A model generated the notes under the pieces. That model worked only from the letters and a program-made list of their open reading frames with translations, was not told the DNA's origin and searched no databases. From the NCBI GenBank assembly GCA_036506275.1, contig DASXSB010000111.1:1-64000 (forward strand): a DNA stretch of 64,000 nucleotides, read 5' to 3'. Below are positions 55,568-64,000 of this stretch, in pieces. The stretch's first letter is position 1. Each line of letters begins with the position of its first letter. This stretch comes from DASXSB01 sp036506275. Its GTDB lineage: Bacteria > Methylomirabilota > Methylomirabilia > Rokubacteriales > CSP1-6. Position numbers and translations under genes: made by a program.

Positions 55568-56413
55568 TTACACCCTCATGGCGCGGAGGCGGGCGATGCG
55601 CTCCTCGATGGGCGGGTGCGTGGAGAACAAGCGCATGAGGCTCTGTCCGCTCAGCGGATTCACGATGAAGAGGTGAGCGGTGGCCGGGTTGGCGGGCAGC
55701 GGAACCTGGTGGGCCGCCATCTCGAGCTTCTCGAGCGCCTTCGCCAGGCCCCACGTCCGCCCCGCGTACTTCGCTCCCGACGCGTCCGCCTGGAACTCGC
55801 GCGAGCGCGACACCGCGAGCTGGACGAGCATGGCCGCGATGGGGGCGACGATCGCCATCAGGATAGCGGCGACGGGGCTGCCACCTTCGTCGTCGTCGCG
55901 CCGCCCGCCTCCGAACATCGCCGTCCATTGCGCCATGTGCGCGAGGTAGGTGATGGCGCCCGCGAGGGTGGCGGCGACGGTCGAGATCAGCACGTCGCGG
56001 TTGGCCACGTGGGCGAGCTCGTGGGCGAGCACGCCCTCGAGCTCCTCGTCGTCCAGGATCCTCAAGACCCCGTCCGTGACGGCGACCGCGGCATGCTCGG
56101 GATTGCGGCCGGTGGCGAAAGCGTTCGGGGAGTCGCTCTCGATCATGTAGACGCGCGGCATCGGGATCTGGGCGCGGAGGGCGAGACGGCGCACGATCGC
56201 GTAGAGTCCGGGGGCCTGGGCTTCTTCGATGGGGCGCGCCCCGTACATGGCGAGGACCATCTTGTCCGAGAACCAGTAGCTGAAGAAGTTCATCAAGAGG
56301 GCGAACACGAACGCGACCAGCATGCCCTGACGCCCGCCGACGGCGTCGCCGATGATCACCAGCATCGCGGTGAGAACGGCGAGCAGTAACGCCGTCTTGA
56401 ACATGTTGGACAT
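55568..56413 (-). CDS. htpX: Membrane zinc protease HtpX
   Basis: A 281-residue M48 peptidase. Two N-terminal helices, the zinc motif HELAH (His131, Glu132, His135), two more helices, and the third ligand Glu in [11 protein letters not shown]. It degrades damaged membrane proteins together with FtsH in E. coli. ATG 56413 is supported by AGGAGG upstream. It heads the chain htpX-ccmABCDEFG, with the ccmA frame following directly on the stop. Confidence 0.93.
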   Translation of the reverse strand: MSNMFKTALLLAVLTAMLVIIGDAVGGRQGMLVAFVFALLMNFFSYWFSDKMVLAMYGARPIEEAQAPGLYAIVRRLALRAQIPMPRVYMIESDSPNAFATGRNPEHAAVAVTDGVLRILDDEELEGVLAHELAHVANRDVLISTVAATLAGAITYLAHMAQWTAMFGGGRRDDDEGGSPVAAILMAIVAPIAAMLVQLAVSRSREFQADASGAKYAGRTWGLAKALEKLEMAAHQVPLPANPATAHLFIVNPLSGQSLMRLFSTHPPIEERIARLRAMRV

Positions 56414-56494
56414 GGTGGTCCTCCTCTTCGAGCGAAGCGTAGCAGAGCCATGGGGGGCGGTCAAAGCAACTGCCCGCGGCCACGGTCAAATGCG

Positions 56495-56523
56495 TTGACT
56501 TGAGGGGGCCCCGCCGATATACT
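56495..56523 (+). promoter_or_regulatory. Promoter of the fatty-acid/phospholipid operon
   Basis: TTGACT (56495-56500), a 17-base spacer and TATACT (56518-56523): the best sigma-70 promoter in the window. Start near 56530, leaving a 66-base leader with AGGAG before ATG 56596. The rest of the 182-base divergent gap shows nothing else clear. Confidence 0.75.
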
Positions 56524-56595
56524 CAGCCTGGCTGCGTGATAAATCGTTTGTTTACCAATGACTTACGCGGGATTCTTCCCCAGGATACAGGAGCC

Positions 56596-57105
56596 ATGAT
56601 CATTCGTGTGTCGGACCTTCAAGGCGAAGGTCTTCACATCGCCGATCCGGCCGCGCTCGCGTCGCCGTTCGCGGACCCGAGCTGGCGGCTCACCCGTCTC
56701 GATCTCCACGTCGAGCGCGACGGCGCCGATGTCGTCGTCCACGGTGAGCTCGGCGCGACCGTGCCGCAGACGTGCGGACGGTGCCTGGAGACGTTCCCGG
56801 TGAGCGTCCGGGCAGCGGTGGACTCGCGGTTCGTGCCCCGGCCCGCCACCGGCGAGAACGTGGAGCTCGGCGAGGACGACCTCGAGACCGACTTCTACGT
56901 GAACGACCAGCTCGATCTCGCCGCCCTCGTGGAAACCGAGACGACGCTGGCGCTGCCCATGAAGCCGCTGTGCCGCGACGACTGCCGTGGCCTCTGCCCG
57001 GTCTGCGGCGCCAACCGTAACACCGTGCAATGCGCGTGCGTGCCGCCACCGCGCGACCCGCGGCTGGCCGCGCTCGCCGAGCTCGCCGCCCGCTCCCACA
57101 ACTAG
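56596..57105 (+). CDS. yceD: DUF177 (YceD) family protein
   Basis: A 169-residue protein of the YceD/DUF177 family, almost always found before rpmF, as here, and in plants needed for 23S rRNA maturation. Its hallmarks are the CGRCLETFPV segment and the C-terminal C-x3-CxGLCPxCG motif (CRDDCRGLCPVCG), which probably binds zinc. ATG 56596 has AGGAG upstream. It opens the lipid operon. Confidence 0.9.
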   Translation: MIIRVSDLQGEGLHIADPAALASPFADPSWRLTRLDLHVERDGADVVVHGELGATVPQTCGRCLETFPVSVRAAVDSRFVPRPATGENVELGEDDLETDFYVNDQLDLAALVETETTLALPMKPLCRDDCRGLCPVCGANRNTVQCACVPPPRDPRLAALAELAARSHN

Positions 57106-57122
57106 GCGAACAGGGGACCCCG

Positions 57123-57305
57123 ATGCCGCTTCCAAAACGGCGCCACTCGAAGACACGCGGGCGCAAGCGCCGCACCCACTACAAGCTGTCGCCGGCCACG
57201 GCGGCCGTTTGTCCGCAGTGTCGGGAGCCCAAGCAACCGCATCGCGTGTGCCCCCACTGTGGTTACTACAAGGGCCGGGAGATCCTCGCCGTCGAAGGCG
57301 CCTAG
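57123..57305 (+). CDS. rpmF: Ribosomal protein L32
   Basis: A 60-residue bL32. It begins with PLPKRRHSKTRGRKRRTHY and keeps the zinc-binding type with two CxxC pairs (CPQCREPK, CPHCGYYKG). Structural protein of the large ribosomal subunit near the peptide exit. The stop is followed directly by the TTG of plsX. Confidence 0.97.
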   Translation: MPLPKRRHSKTRGRKRRTHYKLSPATAAVCPQCREPKQPHRVCPHCGYYKGREILAVEGA

Positions 57306-58328
57306 TTGAAGATCGCCGTCGACGCCATGGGAGGGGATCATGGTCCCTCCGTCGTGGTGGAAGGCGCGGTCGCCGCCGTCCGCGAATTCGGCGCTTCCGT
57401 GATCCTCGTCGGGGACGCGACGGAGCTCACGAGCGAGGTCCGCCGCCTCCATGCCGAGTCGCTCGCGGTCGAGGTCCGTCATGCCTCCCAGGTGGTAGGG
57501 ATGGGAGAGTCACCGTCGCACGCCCTCCGGCGCAAGCGCGACTCCTCGTTGGCGGTCTCCGCCGATCTCGTGCGCGACGGCCTTGCGTCCGCGTTCGTCT
57601 CCGCCGGGAATACCGGCGCCGCCCTCGCGGTGTCGATGTTCTCCATCGGCGTCCTGCGCGGGGTCGACCGTCCCGCCATCGCGGCCGTGCTCCCCAGCCT
57701 GCGCGGGTACACGGTCCTGCTCGACGTCGGCGCCAACGTCAATCCCAAGCCCTGGCACCTCTTCCAGTTCGGCGTGATGGGGCACGTGTACGCGCGCGAC
57801 ATCCTCAGGGTGGAGTCGCCGCGGGTGGGCCTCCTCTCCGTGGGCGAGGAAGAAGGCAAGGGCAACGACCTCACGCGGGAGGCGTTCGAGCAGCTGAAGG
57901 ACTCGTCCCTCAACTTCATCGGCAACGTGGAGGGACGCGACATCTACAACGGCCACTGCGACGTGGTGGTGACGGATGGCTTCACCGGCAACGTCTCGCT
58001 GAAGACGTCGGAGAGCCTCGCCGAGATGCTGAGCGCGATGATCCGCGAGGAGCTCACGCGCGACGTCCGCTCCAAGATCGCGGCCGCCCTCGCCCTTCCG
58101 GCGTTCAGGCGTTTTCGCAAGCGCGTGGACTACACGGAAATGGGCGGGGCGCCGCTGCTCGGCATCGACGGCGCCGCCGTCATCTGTCACGGCGCCTCCC
58201 CCTCGAAAGCCATCAAGAACGCGGTCCGGGTGGCCGGCGAATGGGCGAAGGCGGGCCTGAACGACCACATCAAAGCCGCGCTGGAGGTGGAGGTGACGCG
58301 CAGCGGGCGAGAGGGAGGCCGGGAATGA
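57306..58328 (+). CDS. plsX: Phosphate acyltransferase PlsX
   Basis: A 340-residue PlsX, which makes acyl-phosphate from acyl-ACP for phospholipid synthesis. Family motifs are AVDAMGGDHGP at the N terminus, SAGNTGAALAVSMF, LLDVGANVNPKPWHL, VGLLSVGEEEGKG and DGFTGNVSLKTSE. TTG start directly after the rpmF stop (no gap), and the stop overlaps fabH (ATGA), so translation is coupled. Confidence 0.95.
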   Translation: MKIAVDAMGGDHGPSVVVEGAVAAVREFGASVILVGDATELTSEVRRLHAESLAVEVRHASQVVGMGESPSHALRRKRDSSLAVSADLVRDGLASAFVSAGNTGAALAVSMFSIGVLRGVDRPAIAAVLPSLRGYTVLLDVGANVNPKPWHLFQFGVMGHVYARDILRVESPRVGLLSVGEEEGKGNDLTREAFEQLKDSSLNFIGNVEGRDIYNGHCDVVVTDGFTGNVSLKTSESLAEMLSAMIREELTRDVRSKIAAALALPAFRRFRKRVDYTEMGGAPLLGIDGAAVICHGASPSKAIKNAVRVAGEWAKAGLNDHIKAALEVEVTRSGREGGRE

Positions 58329-59305
58329 CGCGCGGCAAGATCATCGGCGTGGGCGCGTACGCCCCCAAGAGAGTGCTCACCAACGCCGACCTCGAGAAGA
58401 TGGTGGCCACCAGCGACGAGTGGATCGTCCAGCGCAGCGGCATCCGCGAGCGCCGCATCGCCGACGAGAGCGAGGCCACTTCCGATCTCGCCGTGCGCGC
58501 GGCCCAGCAGGCGCTCGAGCGCGCCAATCTCGTCCCCGAAGACATCGACTTCATCGTGCTGGGGACGACCACCGCCGACATGCAGTTTCCGTCCACGGCG
58601 AACTTCGTGCAGCAGCGGCTCGGCTGCCGTCGCATCGGCTCCATGGACGTGTGGGCGGCCTGCACCGGCTCCATCTACAGCCTCGCCGTGGGGTCCCAGT
58701 TCGTGCAGACCGGGAAATATCGCCGTGTGCTCTGCATCGGCGCGGAGACGCTGTCGCGGATCACCGACTACACCGACCGTGGGACGTGCGTGCTCCTCGC
58801 CGACGCCGCCGGCGCCGCCATCCTGGAAGCGTCGGAGGACGGCAGCGGCGTCATCGACGCCGACCTCTACTCCGACACGTCGCACTGGGAGCTCCTCTAC
58901 ATGCCGGGCGGCGGCTCGCGCCACCCCGCCTCGCGGGAGACGGTGGACGCGCGCTTGCACTACGCGAAGATGAAGGGAAGCGAGCTGTTCAAGATCGCGG
59001 TGCGCATGTTCGTCGACTGTGCGTCGACGATCCTCGCCCGTCACGGCTACACCGTCGCCGACGTCGATCTCTTCATCCCGCACCAGGCCAACCTCCGGAT
59101 CATCGAGGCCGCCGCCAAGCGGCTCGCCATGCCGATGGAGCGCGTCTACGTGAACGTGGACCGCTACGGCAACACGGGGGCGGCGTCTGTCTACGTGGCG
59201 CTGGAGGAGGCCGTGAGCGCGGGGCGCGTGAAGCGCGGCGATCTCCTCCTCCTCGCCGCCTTCGGAGGCGGCGTGACGTGGGGCTCGGCACTGGTTCGAT
59301 GGTAG
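58325..59305 (+). CDS. fabH: 3-oxoacyl-ACP synthase III
   Basis: A 326-residue FabH, which starts fatty acid synthesis by joining acetyl-CoA (or a branched primer) to malonyl-ACP. The triad is complete: Cys113 in WAACTGSIY, His in IPHQANLRI and Asn in YGNTGAASVY. ATG 58325 overlaps plsX, and its stop overlaps fabD by seven bases. Confidence 0.96.
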   Translation: MTRGKIIGVGAYAPKRVLTNADLEKMVATSDEWIVQRSGIRERRIADESEATSDLAVRAAQQALERANLVPEDIDFIVLGTTTADMQFPSTANFVQQRLGCRRIGSMDVWAACTGSIYSLAVGSQFVQTGKYRRVLCIGAETLSRITDYTDRGTCVLLADAAGAAILEASEDGSGVIDADLYSDTSHWELLYMPGGGSRHPASRETVDARLHYAKMKGSELFKIAVRMFVDCASTILARHGYTVADVDLFIPHQANLRIIEAAAKRLAMPMERVYVNVDRYGNTGAASVYVALEEAVSAGRVKRGDLLLLAAFGGGVTWGSALVRW

Positions 59306-60261
59306 GGGGGCCGTCGACGGCCCCGCCGCGCCTCGCGTTCCTCTTTCCCGGGCAAGGCTCACAAGCGGTCGGGATGGGCAAGGCGTTCTTCGAGACGTCG
59401 GCGCCGGCGCGGCGGGTCTTCGAGGAGGCCGACGACGCCCTCCAGTTTCCCCTGTCGCGCCTGATCTTCGACGGTCCCGAGACGGACCTCGCGCTCACCG
59501 CCAACACGCAGCCCGCCGTCATGACCGTGAGCGTGGCCGCCGCCGCCGCCTGCGCCGAGCGCGGTCTTCAACCGTCCTTCGCGGCCGGCCACAGCCTCGG
59601 CGAGTACTCGGCGCTCGTGGTGGCGGGCGCCCTCCGCTTCGCGGACGCCGTGCGCATCGTCCGCAAGCGTGGGCAGTTCATGCAGGAAGCGGTGCCGGTG
59701 GGAACGGGAGCGATGGCAGCCGTGCTTGGCCTCGACGTGGACGCGGTGAAGGCCGTGTGCGCGGACGCCGCCAAGGGCGAAGTGGTGGAGATCGCCAACG
59801 TCAACTCGCCGGGGCAGACGGTGATCGCGGGCCATCGCGGCGCCGTCGAGCGCGCGGTCGCCCTCGCCGCCGAGCGGGGCGGGCGCAAGAGCGTGCTGCT
59901 TCCCGTCAGCGCGCCTTTCCATTGCTCGCTGATGGCGCCCGCCCGGGAGCGGCTCGCCCGCGAGCTGGACGCGGTCGCCGTGGAGAGCCCGCGCGTGCCC
60001 GTCGTCCGCAACGTGGACGGCGGGGTGACGCGCACGGCGACCGAGGTCACACCGTTCCTGCTCCGGCAGGTGGCGAGCCCGGTGCAATGGACGGAGTGTG
60101 TGCGTCGGCTCGCCGCCGAGGGCGTCACCGATTTCGTGGAGGTGGGGCCGGGACGCGTGCTCACCGCGCTCGTGCGCCGCATCGTCGACGGCGCCCGCGC
60201 CGTCTCCGTGGAAGACCCGCCCGGTCTGGAGAAGGCGCTCGCGACGCCGCGCTCCGCATGA
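59299..60261 (+). CDS. fabD: Malonyl-CoA:ACP transacylase
   Basis: A 320-residue FabD. The nucleophile Ser99 is in AGHSLGEYSAL; the oxyanion-hole motif FLFPGQGSQ is at residues 14-22, and His is in VSAPFHCSLM. Loads malonyl groups onto ACP. ATG 59299 lies inside the fabH end, and the stop overlaps fabG (ATGA). Confidence 0.95.
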   Translation: MVGGPSTAPPRLAFLFPGQGSQAVGMGKAFFETSAPARRVFEEADDALQFPLSRLIFDGPETDLALTANTQPAVMTVSVAAAAACAERGLQPSFAAGHSLGEYSALVVAGALRFADAVRIVRKRGQFMQEAVPVGTGAMAAVLGLDVDAVKAVCADAAKGEVVEIANVNSPGQTVIAGHRGAVERAVALAAERGGRKSVLLPVSAPFHCSLMAPARERLARELDAVAVESPRVPVVRNVDGGVTRTATEVTPFLLRQVASPVQWTECVRRLAAEGVTDFVEVGPGRVLTALVRRIVDGARAVSVEDPPGLEKALATPRSA

Positions 60262-61007
60262 CGACGAGCCTCGACGGCAAGGTCGCCATCGTCACCGGCG
60301 GCAGCCGCGGGATCGGCGCCACCATCGCGGCGTTGCTGGCAGAGTCCGGAGCGGCCGTGGTAGTCTCTGGCCGCGACGCCGACCGGCTCGAGCGCGCGGT
60401 GAAGGAGATGCAGGGAAGGGCGGGGGCGGTGGCCGGCGTCGTCGCCGACGTGGCCCGGCGCGAGGACGCCGATCGCCTGGTGGAGAGCGCGAAGGAGCGG
60501 TTCGGTCGCATCGACATCCTCGTCAACAACGCGGGCATCACGCGCGACGGCCTCCTCATCCGGATGAAGGACGAGGATTGGGACAGCGTGATGGAGGTGA
60601 ATCTCCGCGGCGCCTTCCTCATGACGCGGGCGGTGGTGAAGGCTCTCGTGCGCCAGAAGCGCGGAGGCCGCGTCATCAACATCACGTCGACGGCGGGAGC
60701 GATGGGCAACGCGGGGCAGGCGAACTACTCCGCGGCCAAGGCGGGCCTGATCGGTTTCACGAAGGCGTCGGCGCGCGAGCTGGCGCACTGGGGAATCCTG
60801 GTCAACGCGGTGGCGCCGGGGCTCATCGAGACCGACATGGCGGCCGCGCTCACGCCTGCCGCGCGGGAGGCGCTCATCGCGCAGGTGCCGCTCGGACGGA
60901 TCGGAACCGCGGGCGACGTGGCCGAGGTGGTACGATTCCTGGCCGGGGACGGCGCCGGCTACGTGACCGGGCAGGTATTTCACGTCAACGGCGGCCTGTA
61001 CATGTGA
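60258..61007 (+). CDS. fabG: 3-oxoacyl-ACP reductase
   Basis: A 249-residue short-chain dehydrogenase. NADPH site TGGSRGIG (residues 14-21), LVNNAGITRDGL, and the catalytic Ser/Tyr/Lys in ITSTAG and YSAAKAG, with the FabG-type ending AGYVTGQVFHVNGGLYM. Reduces beta-ketoacyl-ACP. Context (between fabD and acpP) confirms FabG among SDR proteins. Confidence 0.95.
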   Translation: MTTSLDGKVAIVTGGSRGIGATIAALLAESGAAVVVSGRDADRLERAVKEMQGRAGAVAGVVADVARREDADRLVESAKERFGRIDILVNNAGITRDGLLIRMKDEDWDSVMEVNLRGAFLMTRAVVKALVRQKRGGRVINITSTAGAMGNAGQANYSAAKAGLIGFTKASARELAHWGILVNAVAPGLIETDMAAALTPAAREALIAQVPLGRIGTAGDVAEVVRFLAGDGAGYVTGQVFHVNGGLYM

Positions 61008-61047
61008 GTCGGGGTGAGGGTCTTTTCTTCGAGGAGGTGACCGGTTC

Positions 61048-61284
61048 ATGGCGAAGTCAGTCGAGGACAAGGTGAAGGAGATCATCGTCGAGCAGCTCGG
61101 CGTTGAAGAGGACGACGTCAACCCGAACGCGAAATTCATCGAGGACCTCGGCGCCGACTCGCTGGACACGGTGGAGCTCGTGATGGCGCTCGAGGAACAC
61201 TTCGACATCCAGATTCCGGATGAGGACGCCGAGAAGATCGTGACCGTCGGGGACGCGATCCAGTACATCAAGGACAACTCGTAA
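61048..61284 (+). CDS. acpP: Acyl carrier protein
   Basis: A 78-residue acidic ACP. Ser38 in [17 protein letters not shown] is the phosphopantetheine site. A strong ribosome binding site (GAGGAGGTGA at 61030-61039) precedes ATG 61048, in keeping with high expression. The only gene in the operon with a gap (40 bases) before it. Confidence 0.97.
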   Translation: MAKSVEDKVKEIIVEQLGVEEDDVNPNAKFIEDLGADSLDTVELVMALEEHFDIQIPDEDAEKIVTVGDAIQYIKDNS

Positions 61285-61286
61285 CG

Positions 61287-62531
61287 GTGGCGGGAACGCG
61301 GATCGTCGTCACGGGGGTCGGTGCCCTCACGCCCCTCGGCAACTCCGCGGAGGAGTTCTGGACCGCGCTCACGGAAGGCCGGTCCGGCATCGCGCCCATC
61401 TCCAAGTTCGACGCGAGCGGATTTCCGACCACGATCGCGGGCGAGATACGGAACTTCGACCCCCTCCGCTACGTCGACAAGAAGGAGGCGCGGCGGCTCG
61501 ATCCCTATCTCCAGTACGCCATCGCCTCCGCGGTGATGGCGGTGGAGGACGCGGGTTTCGACCCCGCCCGTGTTGACAGCACGCGCTTCGGCGTCGTCAT
61601 CGGCTCCGGTATCGGCGGCATCACAACTCTCCTCGAAGGCGAGGACATCCGCAAGACGAAGGGGCCGGATCGGGTGTCGCCCTTCGTCATTCCCATGCTC
61701 ATCATCAACATGGCCTCGGGCCTGGTCTCGATGCGGTTCAACGCCAAGGGCCCCAACTCGTCGGTGGTCACCGCGTGCGCGACGGGAAACCACGCCATCG
61801 GTGACGCCTTCCGCATCCTCCAGCGCGGCGACGCCGACATCATGATCGCGGGAGGGGCGGAGGCCATCATCGTGCCCCTCACCATCGCCGGCTTCTGCGC
61901 CATGAAGGCGATGTCCACCCGCAACGACGAGCCCCAGAAGGCGTCGCGTCCCTTCGACGCCAACCGCGACGGGTTCGTGTGCGGAGAGGGCGCCGGGCTC
62001 ATCGTGCTGGAGTCGCTCGCCCACGCGCTCCGGCGTGACGCGCGCATCTACGGCGAGATCGTGGGCTACGGCATGACGGCGGACGCCCACCACATGACCG
62101 CGCCCGACCCCGAGGGCGACGGCGCCGTGCGGGCGATGGCGGGCGCGCTGAAGGACGCCGGTATCGCCACCACCGAGGTGGGATACATCAACGCCCACGG
62201 CACGTCCACGCCCTACAACGACAAGTTCGAGACGCTCGCCATCAAGCGCCTGTTCGGCGATCACGCCCGCAAGCTGGCGGTGTCGTCGACGAAGTCGATG
62301 ACGGGCCACCTCCTCGGCGCCGCCGGCGGCGTGGAAGCCGTCGCCACCGTGCTCGCCCTTCACCACGGCGTGCTCCCGCCCACCATCAACTACGAGACAC
62401 CCGACCCCGACTGCGACCTCGACTACGTGCCCAACACCGCCCGCAAGCAGGACGTCGACGTCGCGCTCTCGAATGCCTTCGGCTTCGGGGGCACCAACGC
62501 CACCCTGGCGTTTCGCAAGTATCGCGGCTAG
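61287..62531 (+). CDS. fabF: 3-oxoacyl-ACP synthase II
   Basis: A 414-residue FabF. Cys164 in [13 protein letters not shown], His in [11 protein letters not shown] and His in [11 protein letters not shown] give the Cys-His-His set of elongating ketoacyl synthases. The ending [12 protein letters not shown] is typical. GTG start two bases after the acpP stop. Confidence 0.96.
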   Translation: MAGTRIVVTGVGALTPLGNSAEEFWTALTEGRSGIAPISKFDASGFPTTIAGEIRNFDPLRYVDKKEARRLDPYLQYAIASAVMAVEDAGFDPARVDSTRFGVVIGSGIGGITTLLEGEDIRKTKGPDRVSPFVIPMLIINMASGLVSMRFNAKGPNSSVVTACATGNHAIGDAFRILQRGDADIMIAGGAEAIIVPLTIAGFCAMKAMSTRNDEPQKASRPFDANRDGFVCGEGAGLIVLESLAHALRRDARIYGEIVGYGMTADAHHMTAPDPEGDGAVRAMAGALKDAGIATTEVGYINAHGTSTPYNDKFETLAIKRLFGDHARKLAVSSTKSMTGHLLGAAGGVEAVATVLALHHGVLPPTINYETPDPDCDLDYVPNTARKQDVDVALSNAFGFGGTNATLAFRKYRG

Positions 62532-62544
62532 CGCGCGTTCCTGC

Positions 62545-62988
62545 GTGGATTCCGGCGGCGTCGCCGATCTGGAGCGACGGCTCGAGCACCACTTTCTGGA
62601 TCCCGCGCTCCTCGAGCGCGCGCTCACTCACACCTCGTACGCGTACGAGCATCCGCCCTCGCCGCACTCCGAGGGCCTCGCCCTCCTCGGCGATGCCGCC
62701 CTCGCGCTCGTCGTCGCGGAGTATCTGCTCGGGCAGGATCCGGACGCCGCCGTGGGCGTGCTCACGCCCCGGCGCGCCGAGCTCGTGTCGGGCGCGAACC
62801 TCGCGCGATGGGCGACGGATCTCGACCTGGGTGCGCTCGTGCGGCTCGGTCGCGGCGAGGAGCAGACGGGCGGGCGCGCGCGGGAGTCGATTCTCGCCAC
62901 CACGCTCGAAGCCGTGCTCGGCGTGATCTACCTCGACGCCGGGCTGCCGGCGGTGCGACGGGCGGTGGCGCGTCTGGCCGTGTGGTAG
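62545..62988 (+). CDS. RNase III-like domain protein with altered catalytic residues
   Basis: A 147-residue protein homologous to the RNase III catalytic domain: ERRLEHHFLDPALLERALTH, then HSEGLALLGDAALALVVAEY, RARESILATTLEAVLGVIYLD. The usual NERLEFLGD is SEGLALLGD, so the second catalytic Glu is Ala46, and ILADxLEA is ILATTLEA, so a catalytic Asp is Thr119; Asp50 and Glu122 remain. There is no double-stranded-RNA-binding domain. The position after fabF is where true rnc lies in many bacteria. GTG 62545 is chosen as the first good start after fabF. Confidence 0.8.
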   Translation: MDSGGVADLERRLEHHFLDPALLERALTHTSYAYEHPPSPHSEGLALLGDAALALVVAEYLLGQDPDAAVGVLTPRRAELVSGANLARWATDLDLGALVRLGRGEEQTGGRARESILATTLEAVLGVIYLDAGLPAVRRAVARLAVW

Positions 62989-62997
62989 GCTGGCCAC

Positions 62998-64000
62998 ATG
63001 CGCGTGTGGCCCGCCCGGCGGGCGCCGGCGCCAGGCGCTCCCGACGACATCGTCCTCGTCGCTGACCTTCTCGGTCGCAGCCTGGCGGGTGTTCTCGACG
63101 TGCAGGACCGCCACCTGCGCGCGGCGAGCGTGATCTTCCGCGGCCGCTTGCTCGTTCCCGCCGCCACCGCCATCGATCTCCTCATCGAGCGCTTCCGGGT
63201 TCTCGGCTACGAGCCCCTCATGCGTCCGGGCCGGGACGACGTCGTGATCCACGCCCTGCCGCGCCTGCGCGCCGCCGAGCGGCCGCGGGTGGCCGTGAAC
63301 GTCATCCTGTTCCTCCTCACGTGCCTCTCCACGTTGGTGGCGGGGGCGATCTCGTTCGCGTCGCCCACCTTCGAACCGTTTGGTACGCGCTCGCTGGTGG
63401 GGCAATTGCTCACGGGCGCGCCGTTCGCGGCCACGCTCCTCGCCATCCTCGGCGTGCACGAGTTCGGGCACTACTTCACGGCGCGCTATTACAAGGCGTC
63501 GGTGACCTTGCCCTACTTCATCCCGGCGCCACCGCTCGTGATCTTCGGGACCTTCGGCGCCATCATCCGCATGCGCTCGCAAGCGCGCGATCGCAACTCG
63601 CTCTTCGACATCGCGGCGGCGGGGCCGATCGCGGGGCTGCTCGTCACCATCCCCGCCATCGTGGTGGGGCTCCAGTGGTCGGTGGTGGCCCCCCTCCCGC
63701 CCACGGGCGCTTTCCATCTCGGAGAGTCGCTGCTCATGAGGTTCTTCGTCTACCTCGCCTTCGGGACGCTGCCGCCCGGCACCGACGTCTTCCTTCATCC
63801 GATCGCGGTGGCGGGGTGGGCGGGGTTGCTCGTCACCGCCCTCAACCTCTTCCCGGTCGGACAACTCGACGGCGGCCGCATCGCGTACGCGCTGTTCGGA
63901 CGCCGGCATCGAACCGTGGGTATGGCGGCGTTCGCGTGCCTTCTCACCCTCGCCGTCGTCACGTGGTCACCGAACTGGCTCGTGTGGGCGGCGCTGCTCT
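62998..64000 (+). CDS. Site-2-protease-type M50 metallopeptidase (3' end missing)
   Basis: Open to the right edge; 334 residues are visible. The membrane-embedded zinc site is HEFGH at residues 154-158 (GVHEFGHYFTARYY), and the third ligand lies in NLFPVGQLDGG (Asn283 to Gly293, Asp291), the conserved NPxxxLDG-type motif. The N-terminal 100 residues are a soluble domain, followed by about six or more helices. This layout fits the plant EGY / cyanobacterial type of site-2 protease rather than RseP: no PDZ domain is seen. It starts nine bases after the RNase III-like gene, so it is in the same transcript. Confidence 0.88.
   Translation, partial: MRVWPARRAPAPGAPDDIVLVADLLGRSLAGVLDVQDRHLRAASVIFRGRLLVPAATAIDLLIERFRVLGYEPLMRPGRDDVVIHALPRLRAAERPRVAVNVILFLLTCLSTLVAGAISFASPTFEPFGTRSLVGQLLTGAPFAATLLAILGVHEFGHYFTARYYKASVTLPYFIPAPPLVIFGTFGAIIRMRSQARDRNSLFDIAAAGPIAGLLVTIPAIVVGLQWSVVAPLPPTGAFHLGESLLMRFFVYLAFGTLPPGTDVFLHPIAVAGWAGLLVTALNLFPVGQLDGGRIAYALFGRRHRTVGMAAFACLLTLAVVTWSPNWLVWAALL

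Overview
This is a very GC-rich, gene-dense bacterial window. It carries 72 protein genes that I can support and no rRNA, tRNA or CRISPR array that I could find. Nothing in it fixes the taxon. The mix of long chains of overlapping genes (ATGA/GTGA junctions), GTG/TTG starts, a peptide ABC importer, CoA-ester metabolism, system I cytochrome c maturation, a selenocysteine formate dehydrogenase and several sigma-54-type promoters suits an uncultured soil or subsurface lineage of the Rokubacteria/Methylomirabilota kind. That is inference only.

Region by region. 1-1.4 kb: the tail of a thiamine-diphosphate enzyme and a glycosyltransferase. 1.8-6.4 kb: a four-gene operon of a B12-binding small subunit, an acyl-CoA ligase, a MeaB-type GTPase and a mutase large subunit, whose active-site residues and gene content fit 2-hydroxyisobutyryl-CoA mutase better than methylmalonyl-CoA mutase. 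6.5-9.8 kb: FmdB-type zinc ribbon, GNAT, glycosyltransferase and NUDIX genes, all overlapping. 9.9-15.5 kb: a complete Dpp/Opp-type peptide importer. 15.6-19.98 kb: a ferredoxin, a Fis-like small regulator behind a sigma-54 promoter, a large unknown protein, and a divergent pair of a metzincin-like protease and a LysM plus NlpC/P60-like protein. 20.1-22.8 kb: a thiolase-fold protein without the nucleophilic cysteine, its DUF35 partner and a family III CoA-transferase. 23-27.5 kb: citramalate synthase with a CheY-like protein, an MFS transporter and a DinB-like protein.

27.8-31.8 kb: secreted TPR and HAF-repeat proteins and an ABC substrate-binding protein. 31.8-36.5 kb (minus strand): NAD+-dependent DNA ligase coupled to a kelch lipoprotein and a HEAT/TPR protein, then RraA-like and GNAT genes. 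36.5-37.6 kb: tandem repeats on both sides of a DtxR-family regulator. 37.9-39.3 kb: ccmH and ccmI. 40.0-46.5 kb: a selenocysteine formate dehydrogenase operon (UGA at 40590, SECIS-like hairpin, sigma-54 promoter) with iron-sulfur and NrfD-type membrane subunits and an FdhE-like factor. 46.5-50.3 kb: redoxins, PsiE, DegP/HtrA and a cation diffusion facilitator. 50.3-56.4 kb (minus): htpX-ccmABCDEFG. 56.5-64 kb: DUF177-rpmF-plsX-fabH-fabD-fabG-acpP-fabF, then an RNase III-like domain with lost catalytic carboxylates and a truncated site-2 protease.

Two themes recur. Several genes seem to be transcribed from promoters lying immediately before the start codon (near-leaderless mRNAs). At least four genes have no in-frame ATG/GTG/TTG at the place where homologous sequence begins, so CUG or AUU initiation is suggested. 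Short local tandem duplications also sit repeatedly at gene boundaries.
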